This document shows positions 12,925 to 28,375 of a stretch of 64,000 nucleotides of DNA, piece after piece. This DNA comes from Thuidium tamariscinum. Its lineage: Eukaryota; Streptophyta; Bryopsida; Hypnales; Thuidiaceae. Both the position numbers and the translations under genes were made by a program. The stretch spans positions 11,714,098-11,778,097 of the forward strand of contig OX344756.2 of NCBI GenBank assembly GCA_947034885.2, read 5' to 3'. The notes beneath the pieces were generated by a model. That model saw only the letters and a list, made by a program, of their open reading frames with translations. It did not search any database and was not told the DNA's origin. Positions within the stretch are counted from its first letter, which is position 1. Every line of letters starts with the position of its first letter.

Positions 12925-13299
12925 AGATGGTTGCCCATTAATGTTGAGATTATTCTAAAAGATTTGCTACATGCCCTAAACATTCTATTGCAAAGTTGAG
13001 ATGGTTATATTTATGTTGAGATTACACTAAAAGATTTGTTGCATGTCCTAAACATTATATTGCAAAGTTGAGATGGTAATATTTATGTTGAGATTACATT
13101 AAAAGATCTGCTACATGCCCTAAATGTTCTATTGCAAAGTTAAGATGGTAATATTTATGTTGAGATTACTTTAAAAGATTTGCTATATGCCCTAAACATT
13201 CTATTGCAAAGTTAAGATGGTAATATTTATGTTGAGATTACATTAAAAGATTTGTTACATGCCCTAAACATTTCATTGCAAAGTTAAGATGGTTATATT
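12925..13299. repeat. 72-bp minisatellite, five copies
   Basis: Five consecutive units, each opening AGATGGTTATATTTATG or AGATGGTAATATTTATG and ending CTATTGCAAAGTT, with a sixth partial start at about 13286. Units differ by a few substitutions (ATTACATT/ATTACTTT, GATTTG/GATCTG, CCCTAAACATT/CCCTAAATGTT). They begin 15 bp after the MITE ends. Confidence 0.85.
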
Positions 13300-14047
13300 T
13301 TCACTATCATACAACTTCCCGACCAATCTTTCTAAAAGTTCTTCTTTATTGTATAAGCTACAAAGATCATCCTAAATCCTATCAAAATATCATGTGATTA
13401 TGTTTCCTCAATGATGATGGCATACATAGAGAATTGCGATCAACTTTGTAAAGTATACCTTGTCTCTCCAAATCAATTCAAACAATGATTTTTTTGGGAC
13501 TCAATTCTACATTGACAACATGTTGAAAATTCCCAACTCCCAATCTACTAGAGTTGATCATGACTTGTTGTATACTTGGTAGTAGAGCCTAATACCATGC
13601 TCATGATTTATTTGAGAATAAAACTTGAGAAAAATTTAATTTTAGGCTAAGCAATATGATATTTGACTTATTTCCATTCTATTAATTATTAGAAGTTTTA
13701 TTACATATATATATTATAATTATTGTTTTAGTTCATCATTGAATATGGAAATAATTAAATAAATAAATATTTTACAATGGATGTTTGTTACAATTTTGTA
13801 TTTAGATTCTTTGTTTAAACGTGTCTAGTACTTATGTTCAAATACATAAATAAATATAATAAATCATGGTGTCAATATATGAAGCAATAAAATACCCTAA
13901 TTGAAATTAGAATTAGAAGTCCATTATTCTCTTGTTTCCTACATTTTTATGGTGTTTAATTTTTTAAGAGCCTTTGCTTAATTGAGTGTTTAATAACAAT
14001 GTTGTAATCATCTAAAATCTAGACAAAAGACCTTAGTCTTCAATACA
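13300..14047. other. AT-rich upstream region of the LETM1-like gene
   Basis: AT-rich spacer and presumed promoter/5' UTR. No coding frame, TATA assignment or repeat pair that I can support. Confidence 0.4.
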
Positions 14048-17000
14048 ATGATATTTTGTCAATCAAGGATTAAAAAGCAACAATTTTTTAAACAAATTTT
14101 ATTAAAGAAACATCAACTTCTCAACACTTTTAATAACACTCTTTCATTCACAAGTCAACATTATGTTCAAGAAAATTATATGCAATTGATTGAGCACCAA
14201 ACTGTAAAAATTCTGCCTTTCAAATCATATCAATCTTTTAGTTTTTGGAAGAGAAATAAATTCTTGTTACAAAAATGCTATCAAAAGACATTCTCATATA
14301 AAGAAAGAATACATGATGAAATGTACATATTGACAACATCCCATATAATTAATTCAATAAAGACTAAATGCAACATTAAACTACTACTACAAGAAGAAAA
14401 TATAGATAATGAAAATGACCTACACTTGGCTAATTTGAATTTTTATGGATTATGGAATAAAATTAAATACAACAAGTATGAATTGTTTTCTTGTTTTTCT
14501 AATGATGAATGCAATTGTTTTGACAAAGAAAACACAATGATTCCTTCCAACAATACAAATGTTTTGTGTCTTTTAAAACCTATGTTTGCACTTTCAAAAC
14601 TACATTGGAAACAAAGAGAAGTTTTGGAAGAAAAAAAAGATTTTTTTCAAAATTCATCAATTTACGAGTATGAATATATTGTTAAGTATCACGATTCTAG
14701 CTCAAGTTCAAGATCTCAATTGCATAGGATTGTTCATGAAATGCAATACAGCAATTTTTCATCTAACTCTGAAGGAAGTGGTGGACAAAATAATAACAAA
14801 GACAACAATGATGAAGCTTCTAAGAAATTGGAAAGGGAAGTTGAAGAAAAAGCTAAAAGAGCAAAAGCAATAAAAAATGATCATGAACAAACCATTGTAC
14901 AACTTGAAGTATTAAAAGCTCAAGTAAAGAAGGTTCATGAAGAAATGCAAGCAAGAAAACATGAAAGTTGGACAATCAAATTTGGAAAATTTGCAAATAG
15001 CTTTGGAAGTTTTATAACAAAAATTGGCCCTACACTTGGGAGTATTTTATCTATGAGTAGGTATACTAATTTTCATAACCACTATTTTTGAATTGTTTGG
15101 GATAATTATAATTCAAAATTTTATGTCAATCATATGCTTTTGATATGTATACATGTTGTTTTTAATTATGTACCCGAAATTCTTACAATCTATCATTAAC
15201 AGACAAGATTGGAATACAAAAATGTTGGATTGGAAGAAAATTATAGAACTCGAACTACAACATTATTGGATTGGTGGAAAGTTATTGTGGGTTGATATAA
15301 AAATTTCTAATAGGTTAATTTATAAAATACTTAGTGGAAAGAATTTAATGAGACGAGAAAGACAACAATTAAAGCGCACAATAGCTGATATATTTCGACT
15401 TGTACCATTTGCAATTATTTTAATTGTGCCTTTTATGGAATTTTCACTACCTTTTTTATTGAAGATATTTCCAAATATGCTACCTTCAACATTTGTTGAC
15501 AAAAATAAAGAACAAGTAAGGATTATAAAATAACTTACAACATATTTTATAGTATAAATTAAAATGGATGTGACCATTTTCTTCAATATCATTCTATTTA
15601 TTTTGTCAATCATCATTAATCTTTTGGTATTGAAAAAATAAATGATTTTATATTTATTCATAGGAAAATGTAAATGCAAAATTAGTTGCTCGAGTACAAT
15701 ATGCAAAGTTTTTGAAAGAAACAATGCAAGACATGGCTAGAGAGCTCCAAAAATCTCCAAGTGGAGAACTTCGTCATACTGCTCATGAATTAGAGAATTT
15801 TATGAATAAAGTGTGTAAAGTAGATTATTTACATTCTATTTGAATAGTCTAATATGATATTTAGTTGAATTTAAGTGAATATAGATATAAACAATTCAAT
15901 ATGAAAATTTTATTTTTATATGGTTTTACATTTATTATTATTATTTAAATAATTATCATTGATTATTTATTATTAGGTTCATACTGGAGGAAATATAACA
16001 AATAAAGAAATAATTGCATTTGCAAAGCTATTCAATGATGAATTGACTCTTAACAATATCAGTAGGTAGGTTTTTCATAAAAATATTGTAATAAATAAAT
16101 AATTCATTTAAAAATAAAGATATTATAAATAATTCATTTAAAAATAAAGATATTATAAATAATTCATTTAAAAATAAAGATATTATAAATTTTTGATTAA
16201 TTAAACAATTTTTCATGTAGGCCACGACTTATAAGTATGTGCAAATACATAAATATTCAACCTTATGGCACAGATGCCTATTTGCGATATAGCCTTCACA
16301 ATAAGATTCTTGAGTAATACTCTATTCATATTCACTTTTATATTAGAATCTCATTCAAATTAATAGATAAATATACCTACATCTTTATTCATATAATGTA
16401 CTTACACAAGCATTTTTTAATTATTTTATTGTATTACACCATGTGGATTAGGATTAAAAAAGATGATATAGAAATTGAAAAAGAAGGAATTGATTCTTTA
16501 AGTGAATTTGAATTGCGAGCAGCTTGTAGAGAAAGGGGAATGTTGGGTATTCAATCTGTCAGTCAAATGCAAATACAAGTAAAAGAAATAAACATTATAA
16601 ATGTATATAAATATGTATAGGGATTAATTTAATAATATATTAATTTTTATTAGAATTATTTTGTAAGTCTCATCTAAGATTCTACCTTTTTAAATTTGAT
16701 TCTTATAATAATAAGAGAAAAAATAATTTCTATAATTTTGACTTCAATGAAGCTTATACATAATCAAATTTTGATCTACATTAGTGTTGAAAGTGGATGT
16801 AGAGGAAGATGAAATCAAAAGTCATCTTAGATTTCATCCTATTTTTCATCTTATCTCATCAATAAATACATGATAAAATTTAGTACAATTATTTTGTGTC
16901 ATTCCAAAATTGATTGTATCTATACAAACATAAATCTTTTATAATATAAAATATTGAATGTGCACAATAAGAGATATAGAGATTGGAAAAAGAAAAAAGT

Positions 17001-17881
17001 TGTGAAAGATTTATATGTCTTGTTTAAATGAAAAAGAAATATTTTTTATCTTTTTTTAAAAATCTTTTTACCTGAATGATTCATGTTCTTCACATCAAAT
17101 GCTTAATATGATTGAAGTTTTGAGTCAACATGAAAATGATTCATTCTAAAGGCTTTATTTATTCCATCAAGTTTTCAAAATGCATTCACTTGAGGATGAA
17201 AAATCAAAATAATAATAGGGATTATTGTATGATTTCAAATTTCTATGTTTCTTGATGTGCACTTCTAATGCTTGGCTTTATTTTTTAAAACTTGAATTTA
17301 TACATGTGCAATGAGTCTAAAAAGGTATATATTGTTTTTTTGAATTACAAAAAAAGTTCACTAGTTTTTATTTTATAAGCAAGAGTGAAATGAAAATGTA
17401 AAATCGTGATTGAAACTAATAGAATAATTGTTTATTTTTATTTTTCATTAATTTTCAATTTTTTGTTTTTCAAAAACAAAATCTATTTTAACAAATTGTT
17501 TGTGATGGAACAGCTACGCGATTGGTTAGATCTATCCATTGTACATAAAATTCCTTCATCTCTTCTCATTCTTTCAAGGTAATCGATATTATTGTAAGAT
17601 AAAATCTTTATTCATGAATCATTTATATATAATATTAAGTTTGCATAACATTTGTAATTCATAAAAATTTGAACCAATAAATTTTCTTTGTTTAAATGCA
17701 TATTAGAGCTTTTTTAGTGGCTGGAAAAATGGATGCCATTACATTGGTAGAAGCCACTATATCATCGCTTCCAAATGAAGTGATTGCATCTGTTGACGTT
17801 TCTACAAAAGCTTCCGAACTAGAATTAGAAGAACGTAAAAAGAGGCTTGAAATTTTGCAACAACAAGAAGAACTTATAAAG
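14048..17881 (+). CDS. LETM1-like mitochondrial inner-membrane protein, short C-terminus
   Basis: LETM1 proteins support K+/H+ or Ca2+/H+ exchange, and hence volume control and translation, at the mitochondrial inner membrane (family knowledge). Exons: 14048-15060, 15203-15515, 15664-15810, 15977-16065, 16221-16313, 16452-16578, 17514-17578, 17707-17881. Every junction is GT-AG and phase-consistent, giving about 674 residues. The N-terminus is basic and amphipathic like a mitochondrial presequence. A Lys/Glu-rich coiled coil lies at about 265-310. The LETM1 core follows: RRERQQLKRTIADIFRLVPF, a proline-bearing membrane segment at about 404-423, LLKIFPNMLPSTF, FAKLFNDELTLNNISRPRL, YGTDAYLRY, ACRERGMLG, LRDWLDLS, PSSLLILSRAF. 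The last clear exon ends EELIK; a possible tiny terminal exon at 18249 would add three residues and stop. The usual long C-terminal coiled coil and EF-hand are not seen. Codons are extremely A/T-rich (many K, N, I). It may be a live diverged paralogue or a recently retired copy. Confidence 0.82.
16098..16187. repeat. 30-bp tandem repeat, three identical copies, in an intron
   Basis: AATAATTCATTTAAAAATAA plus ten more bases, repeated three times in intron 4 of the LETM1-like gene. The copies are identical, so the expansion is recent. It lies between splice sites and leaves the exons untouched. Confidence 0.9.
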
Positions 17882-19981
17882 GTGATATTTTGATTTGAAA
17901 CTTCTAATATATTTAGATTGTTTTAATTAGGATATCTAATTTGTTTGCACTTGCATTGTATTAGTATGATATATTTACAAGCATAAGTGTTCAATAAATT
18001 TTTTAGTAATATTTGTAACAATTGAACAACAATTCCATTGCGTATTGTATTTGGTAAGTCTAGATTAGATTCATGTAGAATTTTGTAAATTCATAATTGT
18101 AAATATGTCTTGTATTATATGCTTTATTTTTAAGTACATGAGTCTTTTTGAAATTGTGTATAGTTCATAAACTTCATTATGCAATTACAAGTGTATGAAA
18201 GAAAGTATAATATTTTCATATTAAGAGATTGAATTTTTTTTGTTATAGAAAGGAAAATGAAGCTATCAACTGGGCTAACAATAATATAACAAAAAGGAAA
18301 TCTGATATTCAAGTTTATTTTGTTAAAAGACATAAGATGTATTTTTAGATATAAATTAAGGTTGCACTGTATTCTAAAAACTGGTGTGTAAAATTTTAAA
18401 AGTTATCATTATAATCATTATATTTAAAACACATGGACAATTTCTACTATTCAAACTATTTCATTTCCATCTAATATTACAGAAATCATGTTCTTTTCAT
18501 TGAGAGTAAAGACTTACTAATTACTCTAATTAGCGGATTTTTTTCCAGCAGATGGACAAATGAAAGAAATGAAAGAAATTTGCAAATAAATGAATAACAA
18601 CAATTTCAATACAAATAATCTCAAGAATGTGAGTCAATATTAAGATTGTTGTTTTCATTTGAAAATAGTTTTTTTATTTTTGAATGTATAGTTTTGTATC
18701 TTTTATTGATTGCATTCATAAAAAAAATTGCAAAGGCAATAAGGTTAAAAGTATTAATTTGGATCCCCAAAATTTCTAATTTGATATCTCAAGAAATCAA
18801 CTGAAAATATTGCTGAAAATTTATTTTTTATTTTTTATATTTTCTAAATTTATAAAAATCCTATAATTGAACCATTAAAACACTCCAAGCTCTAAATATA
18901 TTGAGATCAAAGAAATTTTTGGTGAAATTTGACTTGAACTTTACAGCAAAGGATATCTAAAGCTTGGTGTTCAATGATGGTTTTTCATTGTCACTTCTTT
19001 AAAAATAGGAATCTAAAACCCTAAAATTACATTGAAATACACTAAGATGATTTTAAGATGATTTGTTGAAAATAAAAATAAGTAAATTTACACTTTTTTA
19101 GGGAAAAAAATTGGGTTGTTTGATGTGCATCTTCATATTAAATATGAAATCTTCCATACTAAGATTAAAAATTTTAAAAATTCTTGAATTTTAATTGAAG
19201 ATAAAATAGTGTGCTTTTTATTGTTGCCACAATCAAATCAGAATAGATGTAATTTTTTAGTTTAATTTTTAAACTCAGAACAACTTCAAAATTCAATATC
19301 CTAATAGTTACAAGCCTAAATGCCATGAATCAAACTATCAAAGAGTAGAGAGTTTTTCAACAATATTATAAATACAACTTAGGGATACATGATATAATGG
19401 ATTGTTCTTCTTGAAAATACTGGATACCTAAAAAATGGTTAGAATGTCAAATTATAAAGGTTAATTAAGAGATAAATTTCATATTTATGTAATATATATG
19501 TAAGTTTTACAAGAATACAAATGATTTTTCAAACTAGTATCCTATTATAAAAGATATATAGAAGGTCCAATACTAATTACTTTAAAAAAATTACACTAAA
19601 ATTGTTGAAAAATACTTTTGGCCTAACATATTGAAAAATATAAATATTATGAAAATCTTATTTAAAGCATCATACAATCTTGACAACAGCTTTTTAAGTG
19701 ACATAAGTGTTAAATGCAATAAAACATAGCCAATAGATGTGGCCATTTTGTACAACTAAGTTGTCGGTTATACCATCTAGAAATGGCATTTCAAAAACAT
19801 ACACTAAAATGAACTTTTTTTCTTCTTATAGAGCTAAATTAGTTTCCTAGGGAAATAAATGTTTGGCATATAGGTTCTACATTAGGCTTGTTATTTGGCA
19901 ACTTTATACTTCTTTTTTGCAAAGTTCATATGATTTTATTCTTATTTTTTAATAAAAATATATCTTTAGATAAATTTAAAA

Positions 19982-20024
<43 letters not shown>

Positions 20025-21829
20025 TAATAAATTAATTAATAATAATAAATTTGCATCAAATATCATGAATTAAAATAATTCAATTTTTAATGCTTTGAAT
20101 ACAATAGAACAGAATAGAATAATCCAAATAAGATGTAAAGACAAATATTTTAAATAGAAATGATGAACACTAAAAAATTCTCTTATTAAAAAATCCAATT
20201 TAATGTAATTATTTTAAATTAATAATAGTTTGATTCATATATTTGTATACTAGATTATTTACATGATTTAATTGATTGTTTTTAACAATATCACAAGCTA
20301 TATTTAGGTAAAAATTTAGTTGATGTATATGTGAAAATATTCAATAAAATCTATAAATGTATGAAATTTATAAATTGAATGTATAAGTTATTTTGTAATT
20401 TTGGCATTGGATGTAGAACTATCAAACAAATTGATTCTTAATTTATGCCTATTTCAAAATATGATGAAAAATTTCAATCTTTCTAATAGAATTATGTTTT
20501 ACAATGAAATTCTAATTAAATATAGAAAACTCTAATAACTAAATTTTTAGAAACCATAACATTTGTATACTTGATGGGAGATTATTTTTTGTATGAAGAA
20601 ACAACCCTTAATGATGTCATAGTCCTATTGATGCTATAGTCCTATAATGATGATGACAAAAATAATAGAGAAAAAAATTTAATTAAACTAGAATAAGATA
20701 ATAAAAAGGAAACAAAAAATATTTTTGTGTAAGGTTTTTTTTATTTAGGTAAGAAAACCTAAATTTTCATTTTTCTATTGAAAATAGTTTTAATTGTTAT
20801 TAAAACAAGAACAAGGACCTTAAATGCCAACATTATAAAACTAGATTTAGCATCTCAATTTTTAAAATTTTCATCATGATACAAACTTTATTTTGTAGCC
20901 TTTAGACCTATGATTTGAAGGCTATTGAATTCCAAAGTTTTTACAAACTACTATTGTATTGGCTATGGCAATAGCACAAAGCACACTAGTCTCAATAGAA
21001 TGATAAAAGGAAAACAATTATTAGTGACAACTTTAGATGTTTTTATCATACAATTTAAGAACGTGATGCTTTCAAGGAAGCCTTCAAAGAAAGTTGGAGT
21101 GTTTTTAGGATCCTTATTTCTTTACTTCAAATATTCTATAATTAATTTCAACTTTTGAATTTCAAAATGAAGTATTTTTTATAATGATAGCTTGTTAGGT
21201 TATATTTGCTTAAGGATAGAACTTTAGCAATGAGGGATGCAATCTTGGTGTCACTTACACTTGACTTTAATCCTTGATGTCGATCCAAATTGAATAGATG
21301 TGAGTAATTTATTCTTAAAAAAAAAGATTCGAGTTATTTTTTTCACCTCTCATAATCCTTAAAAGGATATTCCATCCATAGAAAACTAATGAATTTTAAT
21401 TCTTAAAGGACATGCCGGTTTTTCCTTTAATGATTAATTAATTGACAACATCAAAATATTCAACCATAGCCATACATTGGAAAAGAATATCTAGAATTAT
21501 AGGTAAAATTAATCCTTCAATTCTCAAATCCTTGTTCAATTTTTGTGCATTTTTCTTACATCTTTGTACAAGTATATAATTTACCTCAATTTCATTAAAT
21601 TGGTCAGAAAGAAAGATTATATTTTCAAGACCCAAACATCACATTGGATGAATGAGAAATTTAAATATACTTACAAGTATTTGAAATTCCAACTGTAGAA
21701 TTGCCCAGAAATACTCGAGACTGGATTTCAGAGAGTCGGAGAAGCCAGGACAATAAGCGGCTACGATGCCAGATCTTTCAGATCGGACGGCTGGGAACGA
21801 AGGTACCTCATCCAATACCCGAAGCACTA
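17882..21829. other. AT-rich intergenic region between LETM1-like and NAC alpha genes
   Basis: Roughly 4 kb of AT-rich DNA without a convincing gene. A 33-codon open stretch at 18250-18348 (KENEAINWANNN...) follows an AG but does not fit the phase of the last LETM1 exon. Otherwise only simple repeats are seen. Confidence 0.5.
19982..20022. repeat. (AAT)n microsatellite
   Basis: About 13 uninterrupted AAT triplets, followed by a degenerate AATTAATAA tail to about 20050. Confidence 0.9.
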
Positions 21830-21845
21830 AAACCCTAAACCCTAA
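21830..21845 (+). promoter_or_regulatory. Double telo-box upstream of the NAC alpha gene
   Basis: AAACCCTAAACCCTAA, two overlapping telo-boxes, ends 92 nt before the ATG. Telo-boxes are known in plant promoters and 5' UTRs of translation-machinery genes, which fits the downstream product. Confidence 0.7.
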
Positions 21846-21937
21846 GCGCTCTTGTCTCTCGCAAAGTCCCACGATCACTCTTTTTGCTGCAGTTTCCTTT
21901 CGAGCTCGTCGTTCCCGTCGAGAATCCGGCCGCCACG

Positions 21938-24426
<2,489 letters not shown>

Positions 24427-26061
24427 GGTTAGAACCACTCGTAGTGTTTTTTCATCCTTCTGCATATGGAAGAAGTTTTCCTAAATTGAGAATATTGCCT
24501 TAGCATTAGTTGGTGTTATTTATGCTGTTTATGCTCTGTGAATTGTGACTGCCCGAATACTTGCAAGGTGTTACTGATATCTTAGTTTTGGCGGTTTTGC
24601 TAGAGCGTTCTTGAATTCTTTCCTTTTCCCCCTTGTCCACCTCAAATCACTGAAAATTTGTACTCAATATTTTTTACAAACTGCTTGAAATCAAGATATA
24701 GCAATAGTTGTTGCAGAGGCTAGAGATCTGATGTTCTCTCCAAACTCTCCCGAGGCCCTATATTCTTGGTTCATAAGGGATCCATTCCAGGTTGTTCAAC
24801 AATATTACTGTGTCCTTCGTTTCATGACATGGTGGGTGGTATTCCCAAGATATGTGTAGGGATGTATTTCACGTTGATGGGGTTGAATCTTTGCTTTATA
24901 CGCTTTTGATGTTTTAGCGTTTTCCATGGAGGAACACGATGTGTTTGTTAAGCCAGTAAAGAGTTATAGAATTGTACTCTAGAACTATTCGTTGTCATAT
25001 TGGTGTGGCAAGTAGACATTCATCGCACTGCTCACTAAGAACTGCTCAACGTGTCACGTAAGATTTTAACACGTGATGTGCATTGTTGGTTAAGTTCTAT
25101 TCAAGTTTTGTCTTTGTTTTTGTTTTTTATAAAGTGGCAAAGTGTGGTGATTTAAAATGTTATAGTGGTGCTCCAAATTCAAACATTCATCCACATATTG
25201 GATAGAAAATATCACATTATTACATATTATATGAATATGCCTCTATTTTCACTAAAATTTAGTGATTTCATCTAAGATTTTTTATTAATACAAAGTCTTT
25301 TGGTAAAAAACTTCATGATTTTTTGTCATTTTTTAGTCAAATTATTTTGTTTGGTGCAATTTGGCATTAGAAAGCCAATAAAAAGTCTTGGTTCTACTCA
25401 ACCCTACAAGGATGGATTAGATCACTATAGAAATCATCTTTTGTTTGTAAAGCAATGTGAACCATCTACTTTACAAAATACAAAAGTTTTCATTGGAAAT
25501 CAAACTATTTTGTAAGATTCTTTTTTTTGTATAGAATTCTAAGGATGAACAATTGCACTTGTGTTTTGAGTGGAAGGATTCTTTGTCATTCATCAAAAAT
25601 TTAGTGTACATAATGGTATTTTAGAATTAATGAAATTTTACAATGCAACAATTTACATAAGGCATCCCTAAACTTGTATTCCCAAACCAACAATACTAGC
25701 AGACACCCATCTAATATGAACTGACAACATTTAAGAAAAAATCCTAATAGACGGATATTTTGTTGTATAATTGTAGTAACTCTTGCCAAAGCTAAAGACT
25801 TGGGAGGTGATTCCAAAGGTGGTGCATATTTGTAGTGGATAAGTTTGAAATCACATTGGGAGGTGATCTCAAACTTGTCCAAAGGACTCAAGGCTTTGTT
25901 TTTGGTTTCTTCACTCTTCTTTGTTTTGTGACTCCTAATGAATGAATATATAGGGGGTATAAATTGTTCTAAATTATCTTTTGGGGGGAAGTAGAAAAAA
26001 AAATGAAGAAAAAGGCTTTTGGAGAACAAAAATAAAATTTACAAGAATGTATTAGACTCTT
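24427..26061. other. 3' flank of the NAC alpha gene and AT-rich spacer
   Basis: 3' UTR-like sequence to about 25.1 kb, then AT-rich DNA. ORFs at 25300-25515 and 25601-26029 have random-looking composition and no family signature. Nothing else is supported. Confidence 0.45.
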
Positions 26062-26268
26062 TATGGTCAATTTCGTTAAAATGGTGGTATTCCAATAAAA
26101 TGGTATGACATTCCATTAAAATGGCATGATATTCCATTAAAATGGCACATTTTCTTCCTCTACCTCTAGGCCTCTATGTCAAAATGGTACTTGAAATTTG
26201 TCAAAGTGGCTCATGGAATATGTCAAAATGGCACTTAGAATACCACCATTTGAACGAAATTGACCATC
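26062..26268. mobile_element. Foldback MITE with about 30-bp inverted ends
   Basis: Left end ATGGTCAATTTCGTTAAAAT (continuing GGTGGTATTC) is matched inverted by GAATACCACCATTTGAACGA continuing AATTGACCAT at the right end, with one mismatch over about 30 bp. Flanks CTCTTT and TTTAGAG extend the symmetry. The interior holds 21-bp repeats with CATTAAAATGGCA on the left and TGTCAAAATGG on the right. There is no ORF. A lone matching end lies at 62408-62430. Confidence 0.75.
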
Positions 26269-27775
26269 TTTAGAGAATACTATGTAAATTTGTACCACTT
26301 GCATCCTAATTGTTTCCTAATTACATTCTAGTTGTTTCTTAGTAGTGTTTGAAGTCATTTTATTCATCATCTTATATCAATTGTTCCATTTCAATTGTCA
26401 AGAATACCATTAGGTTGGACATATAAGACTTATAAGTCGTTTTAGTCTTATATAATGAACTATCTTAATAGAATTTTAAAACTTCTACAATTAGTAAATT
26501 TCTATATTTCGTAAATTTCTACAATTTGCAGATTTCTACATTTTGCACATTTCTACAATCTATAGAATCTACAATATTTAAAATCCTAATAATTTCAAAA
26601 TCTACAAATCTATAAGTTGCAAATAAGACACATGTAAGTTGCAAACTAGTCACCAACAAGTTGTAACTAAGTTGTGGCGGCAAATACTACATTAACTACC
26701 ATGTCAAAAAAGCTTGTCAACAAGCTATGGGATGAAAAACAATTCTATTCTACTCTACAACCAAAATTTGGCATGTGAATTGTCCATAGTAATTAGGGGC
26801 CTCTAGATTATCACTAGTCCCAAATGTTTGATGCAACTCCAAAACCTCATTTTCTTCTAGTCATTTGAGTTATTTGTAAAGTCCCCCCCACTTTGGGCAT
26901 GACTTTTTTTGAAGTTGAGAAGGCAACTATAGTTGAAGCATCAAACTTTTTTGCAAGATACTTATGTCACATGACTTCAAAAGTGGGGACCAAAATTTTT
27001 TAGGCACCATTTTGATGGAAAAATAAGTTTCGTACCCACTTTTATTTTGACTTTTTTAACTCAACTAGTTTTTTCACAAAACTCATGGGTTTAAACCCCG
27101 GTTTAGTGTATTTTACAAATAACTCAATTGTAGTCAAATTTTTATATCATTCCAAGTTGACTTGAATGTTTGGGAGCAATTTGAAGCTCAAAAATTGCCA
27201 AACATTTTTGGATTAAAGTGAACTTCGGCAACTTGTTTCTTCTTTGTACAATGTTTGTTTCCAATTAAAAAAATTTAGAAAAGTTATCCATACTAGTCTA
27301 ATTTGTATAGTTAAAGTTTCATATCAATCTAAGAAGTAATGAGTGATTGAGAGGTATATTAGTAGAAAGAGGTTCACCATCATACGAGTTTTTTGTAACT
27401 ATTTTTTGACATTCAAAGCCATTTTGTAGTCACAATGAGTCAATTGAGTGATATTTTCTTGCACCAATGTGTGTATACTCGTTTTAAAGCACTTTACAAT
27501 TCATAGTTTTTTCATTTGAGTAGGTTTAGAAATCAAATTTGACCTCCAAATGGGTTTTTAGGAAATTTTTAGCATCTTTTTTCAATTCTAAAACATTATA
27601 ATCTCTCAATCTATGTGGCTAAATGACTGCAAATTTGATTCATGTCATCTATAATGTGTACACCACAAGATTGTATAATTGATATTTCCATACCTTAATG
27701 AAATTTAAACCTACAAGACTTCAAAAGCAATAATGTATTTACATCCTAAAAGGCCTTGAGGGGTTAATGTTAATG
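26269..27775. other. AT-rich spacer, including one TTAA-type element end
   Basis: No gene. A run of short TCTACAATTTGCA-like repeats occurs near 26460-26600. At 27752-27767 the sequence GGCCTTGAGGGGTTAA looks like the right end of a TTAA-type element, but I could not find its left partner. Confidence 0.4.
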
Positions 27776-28310
27776 TGGAGGGTCTAGCCTAGGGTGAATG
27801 TAAAAAAAGAACCCCTATTTTGTGCTTGATTAATGTATTTTTCTTCACCTCACCTTACGTAGGGGCCTCCAATTGCAAAAATGAACTCAAAATTTGCAAA
27901 TTTTATTATGCGTTGCAATAAGAAATTCATGCGTTCTTTCCAAGGGTATAATGTAGGGGCAAAAAAACCTCTGCATTATACTTGTTAGACAACAAAGTTA
28001 TGAGCGCAATCCAGTACAACTCACAAGGAGCTTAGGGTAGGACATTAAATCTTGCCTTCAAAGATGGGCCCAATAGGGTGGATTTACTTTAGGAAAAAAT
28101 GCAAGATTTCTTTATTTTTTGTAAATAATTTTGTTTTGCAAATTTTGAATTCATATTTGGAATTGGAGACCCCAAATTAGCTGTGAGGGGTTGAATACAT
28201 ATCCTAGACGCAGTACAGTATAGGGGCTTTTTTTTTCACTTTTACCCCAAAGATCCCAAAATTTACCCTGCTGGGCCCACCTTCGAAGGCAGGATTTCAC
28301 GGAGCTCAGG
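27776..28310. repeat. Large imperfect inverted repeat
   Basis: Two left blocks recur inverted on the right. 27776-27835 (GGTGAATGTAAAAAAAGAAC CCC) matches 28215-28275 (GGGGCTTTTTTTTTCACTTT ACC). 27855-27915 (GGGGCCTCCAATTGC ... CTCAAAATTTGC) matches 28115-28175 (GCAAATTTTGAATTC ... GGAATTGGAGACCCC). A third block, TTGCCTTCAAAGATGGGCCC at about 28051, recurs inverted at about 28272-28295, outside the simple palindrome order. This looks like inversion plus rearrangement of a repeat. No ORF. Confidence 0.55.
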
Positions 28311-28354
28311 AGCTTAAGTCTCCCTCACGAGCTGAAACCCTAACCCTAACCCTA
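28272..28354 (+). promoter_or_regulatory. Site II element plus telo-box promoter
   Basis: TGGGCC (site II type) at 28272 and AAACCCTAACCCTAACCCTA at 28335-28354, about 60 bp apart. In plants this pair marks promoters of ribosomal protein, translation-factor and snoRNA genes (established knowledge). No ribosomal or translation ORF follows, which makes the locus worth attention. Confidence 0.55.
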
Positions 28355-28375
28355 GCGCTAGCCCTAATCAAGTCC

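Noticed and set aside
16098-16187. Short regular repeats as a CRISPR array
   Set aside because: Units are adjacent without spacers and lie in a nuclear intron.
18250-18348. Open stretch KENEAINWANNN as the last LETM1 exon
   Set aside because: It would need a phase-2 donor, but the preceding exon ends in phase 0. In the correct phase the frame stops after three residues.
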